Shown: in pieces, positions 1-9,046 of the stretch | Position numbering within the stretch: position 1 is the stretch's first letter | How the letters are laid out: every line of letters begins with the position of its first letter | NCBI RefSeq assembly: GCF_004001245.1 | Contig: NZ_AP018724.1 | Coordinates: 310,001-374,000 of the forward strand | DNA from: Sulfurivermis fontis | GTDB lineage: Bacteria; Pseudomonadota; Gammaproteobacteria; Thiohalomonadales; Thiohalomonadaceae | Length of the DNA stretch: 64,000 bases | Reading direction: 5' to 3' | Translations under genes and position numbers: made by a program | Notes under the pieces: generated by a model | The model's database searches: none | The model's input: the letters and a program-made list of their open reading frames with translations, nothing else | What the model was told of the DNA's origin: nothing

Positions 1-2003
1 AACAGTTTGTCGATGCGCTGTGCGGCAATGTGGCCGCGCTGGGCGCTGGTGCCGAAGACCTGGATGCGCGGCGGCGCCTCGCCGCGCGAGGGCGGTGCCC
101 ACTTGAAGTATTCGCAGAAGAAGTCCATCAGACCCTTGCCGCGACGGAAGTGATAGGTCAGCACCTCGCGCCAGCTGGTGACGATTACCAGGTCCATGCT
201 CTGCACCAGATTCTTGCCGGTGCCGCCATAACTCAGGGCGTCGGGGCGGCCACTGGAAATGGATTGCCCCAGACTCAGCGAGGTGAACGAGTCCAGTTCG
301 TTGTTGACGAACAACGCGCTGTGCACGATGCGCGCCGGACCGGCGTACTCTTCCAGCGAGCGGGTATCGAGACAGCCGGCAGGGAACAGTGCCTGCATGC
401 GCTCGACGATGGCTTTCAGCTCGTTGGAGGTCAGCTGGGTGATCTTGGGATACAACGCCACCACGGTGTGGCGGTCGATGATGCCGTTGAAGTAGCACCA
501 GGCCACCAGCTCGATGATGTTGCGTGCACGCTTCAGCGGCGTGGCCAGGCGCATCTCCTCGCTGGTCAGGGTGCCGCGGTACAACAGCCAGCCGGCCTGT
601 TGCTGATCGTCCAGCAGCTCTTCGATGGTCACCGCCGCCTCGCGCAGGTCGGCATTGATGCCGCGGTTGAGCAGTTCGACCTTGCCGGCCTTGCGCTCGA
701 AGGCGGCGTACAGTTTGCGCCCCAGCACAGTCAGATCGCGCTGGCTGATCAGCGATAGCCCGGCGTAGCGGCGCGCGAAGTCTGATAGAAAGCGGTAGCT
801 GGTGGTCAGTGCATCGAACAGTGTGCGTCGCTCTTCCGCTACCCGTTGTACCTTCCAGGTATTACGCGAATCGAGCAGCGTCAGATCGGCCAGCCGCCAG
901 CCCCAGTTGCGCACCAGCGACAGCAGTAGTTCGCGTTGCCAGGTGCCGTCGCGCTGCTCCTCGCTCAGGCGCTCGCCGACTTTGAAATAGAAGGCGCGGC
1001 GGGCAAGTTCCAGACGCGGCTTGTCGCCCTGCCGCTGCAGATATTCCTCCACCTTCTCCAGCATCATCAGGTAGGGGTCGAGCCGACTGGTGTTTTCCTC
1101 ACCGTCGTACAGCGCCTTCTTGAAGCGCAGGCTGAGCAGATCGATATGCGGATATTCATCGGCGTAGCTTTCGATGAGCAGCAGTTTGAGTGCGGCCTTG
1201 TAGGGTGAGTCGATACCCTTGTAAAGGTGCCACAGCGCGGCGCCGAAGAACTCTTCCGCCGGTACATGGGTCAGACCGCCGAAATTGATGTGGTCGCGCG
1301 CATGGAGGAAGCGCTTTTCCTGTAACTCGCGCACATAGTCGTCATAGTCGCCCTCGCGCGATGGCGGCACCAGCCACCACAGCGGTGCCTGTCCGGCGAT
1401 CAGGATCGCGGTGCGATAAAACTCCTCCAGCAGCAGGTTGTGCTGCGCCGAGCCGGAGCTTTCCTCTGACAGCGGCAGCACCTCGCCGCTGCGGAAGCGG
1501 TCGACGTTGACCAGATAGAAGTGCACCTCCAGGTCCAGCGTCGCCGCCCAGGACTCGATGGCGCTGGCCTTCTGTTGCAGCAGCGCGAGCTGTGCCGGGG
1601 TGAGCGCGGGATCGTGGCATACCCAGATGTCGAAATCGCTCTCTTCGGAATAGGCGATGCTGCCGGGGCTGCCGATCATGTAGAGGGCGAGGATGGGAAA
1701 CTGGCGCAGGCGCTGGCGTTTGTATTCGAAGCTGCGCGCCAGTCGCTTGGCCACCTCCAGCTCGCGCCGGGACGGATCATGGTTGGCCAGTCCGGCCGGC
1801 GCATCCTTGGCGGCGAAGCCGGGCAACATGGGGTGATTGATGTGGAACAGCAGCGGCAGGATGTCCAGCACGTCGCGCTGGCGTTCGCGCAGGGCGTCGT
1901 GAGCGCGCAGCAGACGGGCATGGTTCAGCTTCATGAAGCGGTGCCGCACCGCCTTGAAGTCTATGTCGTTGTCGGAATGCGCCGCTGTGTTGTCGCCGCT
2001 CAT
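1..2003 (-). CDS. cyaA: class I adenylate cyclase, N-terminal two thirds (cut by window edge)
   Basis: Makes cAMP from ATP in the cytoplasm. The minus-strand frame from ATG at 2003 stays open for 667 codons and leaves the window at position 1. The N-terminus has the class I pattern: LDILPLLFHINHPMLPG at residues 47-62, then the nucleotidyltransferase signature GSPGSIAYSEESDFDIWVCH around 111-130, with the two metal-binding aspartates in SDFDIW. Later stretches such as SLRFKKALYDGEE and a long helical regulatory part also fit CyaA. The enterobacterial protein is about 850 residues, so the C-terminal regulatory end is missing here. The gene starts 8 bp after the stop of the small upstream gene and is probably cotranscribed with it. 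Confidence 0.93.
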   Translation of the reverse strand, partial: MSGDNTAAHSDNDIDFKAVRHRFMKLNHARLLRAHDALRERQRDVLDILPLLFHINHPMLPGFAAKDAPAGLANHDPSRRELEVAKRLARSFEYKRQRLRQFPILALYMIGSPGSIAYSEESDFDIWVCHDPALTPAQLALLQQKASAIESWAATLDLEVHFYLVNVDRFRSGEVLPLSEESSGSAQHNLLLEEFYRTAILIAGQAPLWWLVPPSREGDYDDYVRELQEKRFLHARDHINFGGLTHVPAEEFFGAALWHLYKGIDSPYKAALKLLLIESYADEYPHIDLLSLRFKKALYDGEENTSRLDPYLMMLEKVEEYLQRQGDKPRLELARRAFYFKVGERLSEEQRDGTWQRELLLSLVRNWGWRLADLTLLDSRNTWKVQRVAEERRTLFDALTTSYRFLSDFARRYAGLSLISQRDLTVLGRKLYAAFERKAGKVELLNRGINADLREAAVTIEELLDDQQQAGWLLYRGTLTSEEMRLATPLKRARNIIELVAWCYFNGIIDRHTVVALYPKITQLTSNELKAIVERMQALFPAGCLDTRSLEEYAGPARIVHSALFVNNELDSFTSLSLGQSISSGRPDALSYGGTGKNLVQSMDLVIVTSWREVLTYHFRRGKGLMDFFCEYFKWAPPSRGEAPPRIQVFGTSAQRGHIAAQRIDKL

Positions 2004-2011
2004 GATGCAGA

Positions 2012-2257
2012 TCAGGGGTTCACGGGATCGCAGGAACCTTGCCGTAGCCAGAGGCCGTCCTGGCAGCGCAGCAGTTCATCACCACTGCAAACATAGTCGC
2101 CGCGCCGGTAGGCGACGCCGTTGAAGTGGCACACGGCCAGTTCATCCGCCTGCTGCGCGAGTTCGGGGTAGCGTTCGTCCGTCTCTTCCAGGATGGGCGC
2201 GGTGCGCTTTTCCGGATCAGGTGCACCGACATGGGGCGCTGCTATGCGTTCTGACAT
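2012..2257 (-). CDS. small cysteine-containing conserved hypothetical protein (81 aa)
   Basis: Function unknown. I start it at ATG 2257 because GGAGGAG sits just upstream; a longer frame reaches 2314 without a comparable ribosome binding site. The C-terminal half, CHFNGVAYRRGDYVC followed by LLRCQDGLWLRQGSC, has four cysteines and a G-x-W pattern. This loosely resembles the DUF1496-type small beta domains, but I would not insist on that. It ends 8 bp before cyaA and probably shares its transcript. Confidence 0.6.
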   Translation of the reverse strand: MSERIAAPHVGAPDPEKRTAPILEETDERYPELAQQADELAVCHFNGVAYRRGDYVCSGDELLRCQDGLWLRQGSCDPVNP

Positions 2258-2385
2258 GGCTCTCCTCCCTCGGTTTACCCTCGAAGGATACCGGCTGTCC
2301 GCCGGAAACGCCATGCGCGTTGGTCTGGCGCGGAAAATGCTTGGAAAAACCCGTTGTTAGCATGGGGGATGACGGGAGGACAGCG

Positions 2386-2865
2386 ATGGCGGAGCACTGG
2401 CTGCAGATCAAGGGCGACCCCTCGGTACGCCGCTTCGTCTTCGAGCAGACCCGCACGGCCAGTCTGTTCGATGCACGCATCGATGAATTGATGGCGACGG
2501 TGGCGGCCTTGCTCACCCGCCACGGCGTGTTCCACGCCAAGATCCACTTCTCCAGCAACCAGCTCACCTGCTGGCTGTACAACGACCCCTACCGCTACCG
2601 GGTGTTTGTCGGCGAGGAGGTTTTTGCGCCCGGATTCCTGGAACGCTTCGACCAGGTGGTGGCCATCGACAAGCCGTTGATCGCCGCCGCGACCGTGCCG
2701 GCCGTTCTCGCGGAGTTCCGCCGCCTGCGCCTCAAGGACGAGTCGGTCTACCTGCGCAACGGCTCGCTGAACCTGATCAACGGCCTCATCGGCATGACAT
2801 TTTCCTGTGACGGCAGTCACTACATTCCGGTGGAGGAGTTTTTTGCGACGGTGAGGAATCTGTAA
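2386..2865 (+). CDS. conserved protein, stand-alone copy of the C-terminal domain of the 24.07-25.02 kb sensor protein
   Basis: 159 aa from ATG 2386, preceded by GGGAGGA. No signal peptide or membrane segment is visible. It shares a long run of conserved positions with the C-terminal half of the protein at 24068-25024: WxQIKGDPxxR near the start, HGVxHxKxHFSS, DPxxYR, VYLRxGSLNxxNG and FSCDGSHY near the end. The domain is therefore a real family that exists alone or fused to a sensor. Its biochemical role is unknown. It is divergent from the cyaA cluster. Confidence 0.7.
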   Translation: MAEHWLQIKGDPSVRRFVFEQTRTASLFDARIDELMATVAALLTRHGVFHAKIHFSSNQLTCWLYNDPYRYRVFVGEEVFAPGFLERFDQVVAIDKPLIAAATVPAVLAEFRRLRLKDESVYLRNGSLNLINGLIGMTFSCDGSHYIPVEEFFATVRNL

Positions 2866-2871
2866 CGGGCA

Positions 2872-2993
2872 GATACAAGATGCAAGTGACAAGTGACAAG
2901 TGACAAGCGAACGAACTCGCTGTGGTCCTGTTTTTGATTCAAACCCCGTGCGCACAGCGCACACATCCACTTGTCACTTGTCACTTGTATCTG
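2872..2993 (+). repeat. inverted pair of heptad (GTGACAA / TTGTCAC) repeats
   Basis: A run of GTGACAA units at 2884-2909 is mirrored by TTGTCAC units at 2969-2990, with GATACAAG / CTTGTATC at the outer ends. The pair lies between the convergent genes ending at 2865 and 2974 and slightly overlaps the latter. The same motif recurs near 11.55-11.82, 32.42-32.51 and 44.82-44.89 kb. Confidence 0.75.
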
Positions 2994-3348
2994 ATTTGCC
3001 GTATTCCGCGGCACGCTTGGCGCTGCCCTTCACCTTGTCCACCGGATAGCGTTCCTCGTTGCGGGCCATCTTGTCCTTCACGGCGCGGATCAGATCGACG
3101 TTGAGACGGTCGGCGATGCGGATGAGATAGATCTGGATGTCGGCCAATTCCAGGCGCACCTCGTCCAGCTTGTCCTCGCTCAGGTTTTCACTCTGCTCGG
3201 CGCTGAGCCACTGAAAGTGTTCCACCAGCTCGGCGGCCTCGGCGATGAGGGCCATGGCGAGGTTCTTCGGGTTGTGGAACTGTTCCCAGTCGCGCACCTT
3301 GGCGAACAGGGCGAGGCGCTGGCGCAGGTCTTCCAGGCTGTCGCTCAT
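2974..3348 (-). CDS. MazG-like nucleotide pyrophosphohydrolase (RS21-C6 / dCTPase type)
   Basis: 124 aa, all-alpha NTP pyrophosphatase. EAAELVEHF (37-45) and ELADIQIYLIRIAD (67-80) carry the paired glutamates and aspartate that bind magnesium in this superfamily. The length matches the single-domain house-cleaning enzymes that hydrolyse non-canonical or excess dNTPs, not full MazG. It lies 13 bp downstream of the uracil-DNA glycosylase homologue on the same strand, which fits a shared role in keeping nucleotides and DNA clean. Confidence 0.85.
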   Translation of the reverse strand: MSDSLEDLRQRLALFAKVRDWEQFHNPKNLAMALIAEAAELVEHFQWLSAEQSENLSEDKLDEVRLELADIQIYLIRIADRLNVDLIRAVKDKMARNEERYPVDKVKGSAKRAAEYGKSDTSDK

Positions 3349-3361
3349 GACGTTGATCTCC

Positions 3362-4054
3362 TTAATCGATGCGCCAGTTGTCGGTAGTGACCTTTAGTTG
3401 TCGCAGGCGCGCGATGAGCAGGTCGGGGAAGCGATTGTACCAGGTGGCGTTGAGCGGCGACGGGTGCGGCAGCGGGTGCAAGCGCAGTTCGCGCCGTGTG
3501 CCGTCGCGGGCCGTGAGGGTCATCGCCGTGCTGGTCTCGAAGCGATCGTCGCGCTCCCAGAACTCTTCCAGCTGAGCCTTCACCGCCCTGTCCTGGTTGA
3601 TGGCAAACCACAGGAAGGCCTCGCGGCCGAGAGTGATGATGTCCCGGCCGCGCCAGGTGTGCAGCAGCAGGTCGGCGACCAGGGGCTGGAACTGCTTCTT
3701 CACCTTGCCGGACCACGCCTTGTTGCCGATGGGCTTGTAGGGCACGGTGTTGGCCCAGAAGAACATCTTGCCCACTTCCACCGAGGCGGCGAAATCGGGC
3801 AGCGCCTTGCCGTACAGATGCCGGTACAGTGCAGCGCGCACCTTCTGGCCGCCGGCGCCGATGAAGGGCAGGTTGTGCTGCACCTCGTCGCGGCCGGGGT
3901 CGCGGCCGAAGAAGGCGACGCGCACGTCCGGCGCGCCGAGACCGATGACGGGATCAAGCGGGTTCTTGCCATATTCCTCGTAGACCGGCAGGTCGATGCC
4001 GGTCAGTTCACGGGCGAGGGGTATGAAGTCCTGGTGCAGTTGGTCGGCTGTCAT
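3362..4054 (-). CDS. uracil-DNA glycosylase superfamily protein
   Basis: 230 aa. The active-site motif 1 position reads GRDPGRDE (50-57) and the C-terminal DNA-intercalation motif reads HPLPHPSPLN (193-202), both at the spacing seen in UDG-fold enzymes. The motif 1 variant is not the classical GQDPY of Ung, nor GEAPG of family 4, so the exact family and substrate cannot be assigned by eye. No cysteine cluster for an iron-sulfur site is evident. It is followed closely by the MazG-like gene. Confidence 0.8.
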   Translation of the reverse strand: MTADQLHQDFIPLARELTGIDLPVYEEYGKNPLDPVIGLGAPDVRVAFFGRDPGRDEVQHNLPFIGAGGQKVRAALYRHLYGKALPDFAASVEVGKMFFWANTVPYKPIGNKAWSGKVKKQFQPLVADLLLHTWRGRDIITLGREAFLWFAINQDRAVKAQLEEFWERDDRFETSTAMTLTARDGTRRELRLHPLPHPSPLNATWYNRFPDLLIARLRQLKVTTDNWRID

Positions 4055-4088
4055 GGCGGCAGTATAAATCGCTTCGGCACGGTGGTGC

Positions 4089-4742
4089 TCACTGCGGCCG
4101 CGGCAGCGTGCCGCGGCGGAATCGGTAGTAATAGTCGTAACAGGGTGGGCACAGGGAATGGCTGGTGTGCGGCGGTTGCACCGCTACCCAGGCCGGGACC
4201 CAGTCCCAGTGACCGGGCTGGGCGGCACGTTCGATGCGGCGGCAGTGGCTGCATTGCACGATGAGGCCGTGCTGATTGCGGTAACAGGCCTCATCGGCGG
4301 CATGCGTTTCGGCAGCAACAGGGTGCGGTTGTTCCACGGCAAGGCTGTTGATGATGATCATGGCCTGCCGGTTGGCCAACGGATAGCAACGCTGGTGAAA
4401 GCGGCGCAGCACGGTGTCGCTGGAACACTCGTAATCGTGTTGCCACGGCGTGCCGTCCTGCAACACCTGGGTGTAGCTCGCGAGATAAAACATCTGCAGC
4501 GGACCGCTGATGGCAGCGGCCAGCGGCGTGCCGAGTGGAAAGCGCGTGGAGATGCCGGGTTCGCCCCGGTTGACCTCGGCAAAACGGAACCAGGCCGGAT
4601 TGAAATAGCAGAGGCGCAGATCGCGGTCGAGGGCGTAGACGGCGCCGGGTTCGTTCTCCAGCGTGGCGAGCGCGAACTTGTCCAGCGCCGCGGCAAAGGC
4701 GGGCGTGACGCGTGTCGACGGTGGCTCGGCGTGGGCGGTCAT
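4089..4742 (-). CDS. PAS-domain protein with C-terminal cysteine-rich module
   Basis: 217 aa, predicted cytoplasmic. Residues about 25-130 read as a PAS fold (EPGAVYALDRDLRLCYFNPAW is the typical N-cap). The C-terminus has CSHCRRIERA, a tryptophan-rich stretch and SHSLCPPCYDYYY. This CxxC...H..CxxC layout resembles the small zinc-type module found after PAS/GAF domains in some sensor kinases. There is no kinase, GGDEF or other output domain, so it may be a free-standing sensor or adaptor. Partner unknown. Confidence 0.7.
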   Translation of the reverse strand: MTAHAEPPSTRVTPAFAAALDKFALATLENEPGAVYALDRDLRLCYFNPAWFRFAEVNRGEPGISTRFPLGTPLAAAISGPLQMFYLASYTQVLQDGTPWQHDYECSSDTVLRRFHQRCYPLANRQAMIIINSLAVEQPHPVAAETHAADEACYRNQHGLIVQCSHCRRIERAAQPGHWDWVPAWVAVQPPHTSHSLCPPCYDYYYRFRRGTLPRPQ

Positions 4743-4805
4743 GGTGGTGTGCGTCGTTGATTCGGCATTATTGGCCGCAGGACCGGTGATTGCCAGTGCC
4801 GCGTA

Positions 4806-5273
4806 TCAGCGGGCGATGGCGGCGAAGCGGGCCTGGGTGAGCGCGGCGAGATCGGCGGCGGCCAGTTCGATCTCCAGGCCGCGGCGGCCGGCGCTGACAT
4901 AGATCGTCGGATGCATGCGCGCCGACTCGTCGATCACGGTACGCAGGCGCTTCTTTTGTCCCAGCGGGCTGATGCCGCCGACCACGTAGCCGGTGGCGCG
5001 CTCGGCATCGGCCGGCCTGGCCATCTCGGCGCTGCGCGCATCCAGTGCGCTGGCGAGCTGTTTCAGATTGAGCTGGCACGCCACCGGTACCACGGCTACG
5101 ACCAGTTCCTTGCCGTCGATTTGTGCCAGCAGCGTCTTGAACACGCGGGCCGGACTCAGGCCCAGCTTGTCCGCGGCCTCCTCGCCATAGGAGGCCGCGG
5201 CCTTGTCGTGCTCGTAGCTGTGGATGGTGTGCCGGATACCGGCACGCCTGGCGGCATTGATGGCGGGCGTCAT
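4806..5273 (-). CDS. ybaK: Cys-tRNA(Pro)/Cys-tRNA(Cys) deacylase, YbaK/EbsC family
   Basis: 155 aa. It hydrolyses Cys-tRNA(Pro) mischarged by ProRS. The family pattern is clear: KTLLAQIDGKELVVAVVP, LNLKQLASALDARSAEMA, then GYVVGGISPLGQKKRL near residue 105 with the conserved glycine-rich GGISP loop. Start ATG 5273 overlaps the upstream stop by ATGA, with GGGAG upstream. It is the last gene of a four-gene translationally coupled set that begins at 6449. Confidence 0.93.
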   Translation of the reverse strand: MTPAINAARRAGIRHTIHSYEHDKAAASYGEEAADKLGLSPARVFKTLLAQIDGKELVVAVVPVACQLNLKQLASALDARSAEMARPADAERATGYVVGGISPLGQKKRLRTVIDESARMHPTIYVSAGRRGLEIELAAADLAALTQARFAAIAR

Positions 5274-5809
5274 GACTGTCGCTCCCCGAAAAAACGCTGT
5301 ATGTCGTTCATGGCGGAGTATTCGGTGACGTCGATACCGGCCTGGTGGAAGTCGATGGCATCGGGGCAGCCGCTGGCCTGTTCGCCGCGTTGCCGGGCGT
5401 CGGTGACCCACGCCGTTGCCCACACGGCGAGTGCGGCCAGCGCCGGCCCTTCAAGTTCCGCAGTGGCATATGTCAATGCCTCCCAGAAGCCGCTGCGCGA
5501 CAGCGGCCGGTAAAGCGCCGCGACGGCGCTGACGTCGCGCTGCTGCAGGGCGTGCAGCAGGCGCTGCGTGTTGTGTTGCAGCAGCAGGGTGCGTGCCTGC
5601 TCCAGATGGCGTTCCAGCACCTGGCGGATCGCCAGGTAGGGCGACCGTGCCTGCTCGCCGGCATCGACGCCGGCGGCGATGAAGGTTTGCAGCGCGGTGA
5701 GTGCGGCAAGATGCTGCTCGCTGCCTGGCGCATGCGTGGCGAGGTGACGGCAGAAATGTTCCACCTGTTCCGGGGTGTAGCGCAGCGTGAGGGTGTCATC
5801 GGCGATCAT
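5270..5809 (-). CDS. conserved hypothetical protein (179 aa)
   Basis: I do not recognise a family. It is a mostly helical, soluble-looking protein without signal peptide or membrane segment. Its stop overlaps ybaK by ATGA and its own ATG at 5809 overlaps the upstream stop by ATGA, so it is certainly translated with its neighbours. Earlier in-frame starts exist upstream but would run through the preceding gene. Confidence 0.75.
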   Translation of the reverse strand: MIADDTLTLRYTPEQVEHFCRHLATHAPGSEQHLAALTALQTFIAAGVDAGEQARSPYLAIRQVLERHLEQARTLLLQHNTQRLLHALQQRDVSAVAALYRPLSRSGFWEALTYATAELEGPALAALAVWATAWVTDARQRGEQASGCPDAIDFHQAGIDVTEYSAMNDIQRFFGERQS

Positions 5810-6186
5810 GGGGTCAGTGCCGCCTCCAGTTGCACCTCGCTCACCGGATAGATGAGCACCGCATGCAGCGGATGGATGGCGTTGAGCTTGTCGACGTGGG
5901 GCAGGTCGTCCTTGCCAGCCAGCACGATCACCCTGGCCTGCGGCGCGTGCTTCACCAGCGAGTGCAGCAGCACGTCGAGATTGCTGATGTTGGTGGCCTG
6001 GTAATAGGTGCTGAAGGCGTAGATGAAGTCGGCGATCACGAAGGCCGGCGGTTGTTTCTTCAGCGCGGCGAGTGCCTTGCGCTGGCTGTCGAAGCGCTGC
6101 TCGTCGAAGCCGAGGCGCTGATACAGCGCCGTGCAATTGGGGTGCTGCGGCGCCTCGACGATGGAATAGAGCAGGGGCGTGGTCAT
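5806..6186 (-). CDS. conserved hypothetical protein, possibly receiver-like (126 aa)
   Basis: Starts at ATG 6186, overlapping the upstream stop as ATGA. The alternation of beta-like and helical segments ([45 protein letters not shown]) resembles a response-regulator receiver fold, but the expected acidic pocket and phospho-aspartate are not evident. At best it is a degenerate receiver; the function is unknown. Confidence 0.7.
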   Translation of the reverse strand: MTTPLLYSIVEAPQHPNCTALYQRLGFDEQRFDSQRKALAALKKQPPAFVIADFIYAFSTYYQATNISNLDVLLHSLVKHAPQARVIVLAGKDDLPHVDKLNAIHPLHAVLIYPVSEVQLEAALTP

Positions 6187-6449
6187 GATGTCGGCATATC
6201 TTGCGCCAGGGCGAGTTTGGCGGCGCGGCTCAGCTTGCGGATAGCCGCCTCGCGTTTGCATGCATCGGAACGGCTGGCTGCCGGCTCGCAGTGCAGCAGC
6301 TTTACCGGACGGCGTGCGCGGGTATAGCGGGCACCGAGTTTGTCGTCGTTGTTGTGCTCATCGAGACGACGCGTCATGTCGGTGGTCACGCCGGTGTACA
6401 GCGTGTCGTCGGCGCAGCGCAGCAGGTAGACGAACCAGGTGTTGGGCAT
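6183..6449 (-). CDS. GIY-YIG nuclease superfamily protein (UPF0213/YhbQ-like)
   Basis: 88 aa, a single GIY-YIG domain. [20 protein letters not shown] (5-24) contains the YLL...YTG form of the GIY...YIG core, followed by the helix with R(R)LDEHN. The YhbQ-like members are small nucleases or nucleic-acid binding proteins of unclear biological role. It is first in the 6449-4806 set, and all three junctions are ATGA overlaps. Confidence 0.85.
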   Translation of the reverse strand: MPNTWFVYLLRCADDTLYTGVTTDMTRRLDEHNNDDKLGARYTRARRPVKLLHCEPAASRSDACKREAAIRKLSRAAKLALAQDMPTS

Positions 6450-6479
6450 GATGGGGGGAGTATACCAATCCGGGGGGAT

Positions 6480-7253
6480 TGTTTTGGTGGGGATTCCGGC
6501 GCCTTACTCCGGTTGTGCGCGCTATCGCGCGGCTTGATTTTGGCGGGGGATTCCGTCCCCCTACGCCGGGTTACTTTTCTTTGCACGGCCAAAGAAAAGT
6601 AACCAAAAGAAAGGCCGCCCCGATGTCTCGCCGCTAGCGCGGTTCATTCGGCACATCCTTGTGCCTCACCCTTCGGGCAGCCTGCGGCTGTGCGAATCGG
6701 CTGTCCTGCCGATTCGTCCCTGCGCTACTCGCCCGGGACGGGTTTCTCCGACGGCACGTCCCTGTGCCGACGGAAGAATGCGCGCCCTCCCTGGCGCGCC
6801 CCCTGCGGGCCATTCCGCCCCGGGCTGCGTTGCTCGGCGAGACAAAGGGGTTGAACGTCAAAGACGGCTCGCCTCACGGCATCGTGCTGTGAGGTGTGCG
6901 CTATGCGCACACGGGTTTTGACTTTGGGGTTTTGATTTTGACTTTCGGTTTACCCCCCCGTCTGCCGCGCCGAGCATCGCAGCCCGAATCGGGGGAAGCC
7001 CGTAGGGGACATGCCAGGGATGGCATGTCCTCGCCTTCGCGCCAGGACGGCGCGTAGGCGAGCGCCGATTCGGGCGAGAAGCGCAGGGTACCCGCAGGGC
7101 GCGGCAATCGGGAGGCTTTTCTTTTCGTTAGTTTTCTTTGGCCGAACAAAGAAAAGTAACCCGCGCGCGGGGCGGCTCCCCGCACCAAAATCAATCCGCG
7201 CGACAGCGCGCACCAACCCGGGCTAGGGGGACGGAATCCCCCGCCAAAAAAAC
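6480..7253. repeat. non-coding inverted-repeat mosaic, two diverged head-to-head copies
   Basis: About 800 bases without a convincing gene. The left part (6482-6622) and the reverse complement of the right part (7105-7252) align over roughly 140 bases. Both contain GCGGGGGATTCCGTCCCCCT, a GCGCGC-TA/TG-TCGCGCGG hairpin and GGTTACTTTTCTTTG followed by GGCCAAAGAAAA. The interior is a chain of short hairpins (for example around 6651-6660, 6695-6717 and 6753-6773). A perfect palindrome GTGTGCGC-TAT-GCGCACAC lies at 6894-6912, near where the two halves meet, followed by TTTTGACTTT repeats. The ORFs in it are mirror reads of repeat and lack ribosome binding sites. Confidence 0.7.
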
Positions 7254-7255
7254 GA

Positions 7256-8848
7256 TCACTCGATCGCCTGACTGCGCAGGTAATCCTCATAGGTGCCACT
7301 GAAATCGACCACGCCATCGGGCGTCAATTCGATGATGCGCGTCGCCAGCGACGAGACGAACTCACGGTCGTGGCTGACGAAGATCAGGGTGCCGTCGTAG
7401 TTTTCCAGCGCCAGGTTGAGTGACTCGATGGACTCCATGTCCAGGTGATTGGTCGGCTCGTCCATCACCATGATGTTGGGCCGCTGCAGCATTAGTTTGC
7501 CGAACAGCATGCGGCCCTGCTCGCCGCCGGAAATCACCTTCACCGACTTGCCGATCTCGTCGTTGGAGAACAGCAGGCGGCCGAGGGTGCCGCGGATCAC
7601 CTGTTCATCGTCACCCGGCTTGCCCCAGTGGCCCATCCACTCGAACAGGGTCATGTCGTTGGCGAAGTCGGCAGCATGGTCCTGGGCGAAGTAGCCGATG
7701 CTGGCGTTCTCCGACCATTTGATCTCGCCGCGGTCGGCTGCGAGGTCTTTGACCAGGCAGCGCAGCAGGGTGGTCTTGCCGATGCCGTTGGGGCCGATGA
7801 TGGCGATGCGCTCGCCCACTTCCACCAGCAGGTTGAGATTGGCGAACAGCGGCTTGTCGCCGTAGCTCTTGGTGAGTCCTTCGACTTCGAGCACGTTGCG
7901 ATACAGCTTTTTCTCCTGGTTGAAGCGGATGAAGGGATTCTGCCGACTCGATGGCTTGACCTCCTCCAGCTTGATCTTGTCGATCTGGCGCGCGCGCGAG
8001 GTGGCCTGGCGCGACTTGGAGGCGTTGGCGGAGAAGCGGCTGACGAAGGACTGCAACTCGGCGATCTGCGCCTTCTTCTTAGCGTTGTCGGCCAGCAAGC
8101 GTTCACGGGCCTGGGTGGCGGCGGTCATGTAGTCGTCGTAGTTGCCCGGATAGACGCGCAGCTCGCCGTAGTCCAGGTCGGCCATGTGCGTACACACCGA
8201 ATTCAGGAAGTGGCGGTCATGGGAGATGATCACCATGGTGCTGTTGCGCGCGTTGAGTACATTCTCCAGCCAGCGGATGGTGTTGATGTCCAGGTTGTTG
8301 GTGGGTTCGTCGAGCAGCAGGATGTCCGGATCGGAGAACAGGGCCTGCGCCAGCAGCACGCGCAGCTTCCAGCCCGGTGCCACCGCACTCATCGGGCCGT
8401 AGTGTTGTTCGATGGGGATGCCGACACCAAGCAGCAGCTCGCCGGCACGCGCCTCGGCGGTATAGCCGTCGTACTCGGCGAACTGTACCTCGAGGTCGGC
8501 CACTTTCATGCCGTCCTCTTCGCTCATCTCCGGCAGGGCATAGATGCGGTCACGCTCGTGCTTCACCTGCCACAACTCGGTGTGGCCCATGATCACCGTA
8601 TCGAGCACCGAATATTCCTCGAAGGCGAACTGGTCCTGGCGCAGCTTGCCGAGGCGCTCGTTGGGGTCCAGGCTGACATTGCCGGCGGAAGGCTCCAGGT
8701 CGCCGCCGAGTATCTTCATCAGGGTCGACTTGCCGCAGCCGTTGGCGCCGATGAGGCCGTAGCGGTTGCCGTCGCCGAATTTGACGGAGATGTTTTCGAA
8801 CAGGGGTTTGGCCCCGAACTGCATGGTGATGTTGGCGGTGGTGAGCAC
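7256..8848 (-). CDS. ybiT: ABC-F family ATPase, YbiT-like
   Basis: 530 aa from GTG 8848; an ATG at 8881 would add 11 residues. I prefer GTG because the protein then begins [12 protein letters not shown] at the usual place and has the typical length of 530. It has two ABC cassettes in one chain with no membrane domain. Walker A GANGCGKS lies near 34-41 and GPNGIGKT near 350, with [11 protein letters not shown] and [10 protein letters not shown] Walker B motifs and a charged linker between. ABC-F proteins act on the ribosome, not in transport. It is separated from its neighbours by the repeat mosaic downstream and about 200 bases of non-coding DNA upstream. Confidence 0.92.
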   Translation of the reverse strand: MLTTANITMQFGAKPLFENISVKFGDGNRYGLIGANGCGKSTLMKILGGDLEPSAGNVSLDPNERLGKLRQDQFAFEEYSVLDTVIMGHTELWQVKHERDRIYALPEMSEEDGMKVADLEVQFAEYDGYTAEARAGELLLGVGIPIEQHYGPMSAVAPGWKLRVLLAQALFSDPDILLLDEPTNNLDINTIRWLENVLNARNSTMVIISHDRHFLNSVCTHMADLDYGELRVYPGNYDDYMTAATQARERLLADNAKKKAQIAELQSFVSRFSANASKSRQATSRARQIDKIKLEEVKPSSRQNPFIRFNQEKKLYRNVLEVEGLTKSYGDKPLFANLNLLVEVGERIAIIGPNGIGKTTLLRCLVKDLAADRGEIKWSENASIGYFAQDHAADFANDMTLFEWMGHWGKPGDDEQVIRGTLGRLLFSNDEIGKSVKVISGGEQGRMLFGKLMLQRPNIMVMDEPTNHLDMESIESLNLALENYDGTLIFVSHDREFVSSLATRIIELTPDGVVDFSGTYEDYLRSQAIE

Positions 8849-9046
8849 GGCGGTGTTTCCAGTACGGTCGGACCAAAGCATCGGGCTGGCGCCGCAGGCG
8901 TCAGTGGGGCGAGGTCCGGGGATGCAAATTGATTTCCAGGTATCCGGCGGGCGGGAGAGCGTGCGCTGGAGCGGGCGCTATTGTCGCACAGACGCTGAGT
9001 GGCTGCACCCTGCGGCCAGTCCCGGCGACACACCGTTTTGGGAAAC

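Noticed and set aside
6634-7317. Short ORFs on both strands in the 6.6-7.3 kb region
   Set aside because: All lie in inverted repeat DNA, mirror each other between strands, and lack ribosome binding sites; this R/P/G-rich type of reading is typical of repeat translation.
7628-8932. 434-codon plus-strand frame
   Set aside because: It is the antisense shadow of the ABC-F gene; the composition is V/A/G/Q-rich with no domain pattern, while the minus strand reads as a perfect YbiT-like protein.
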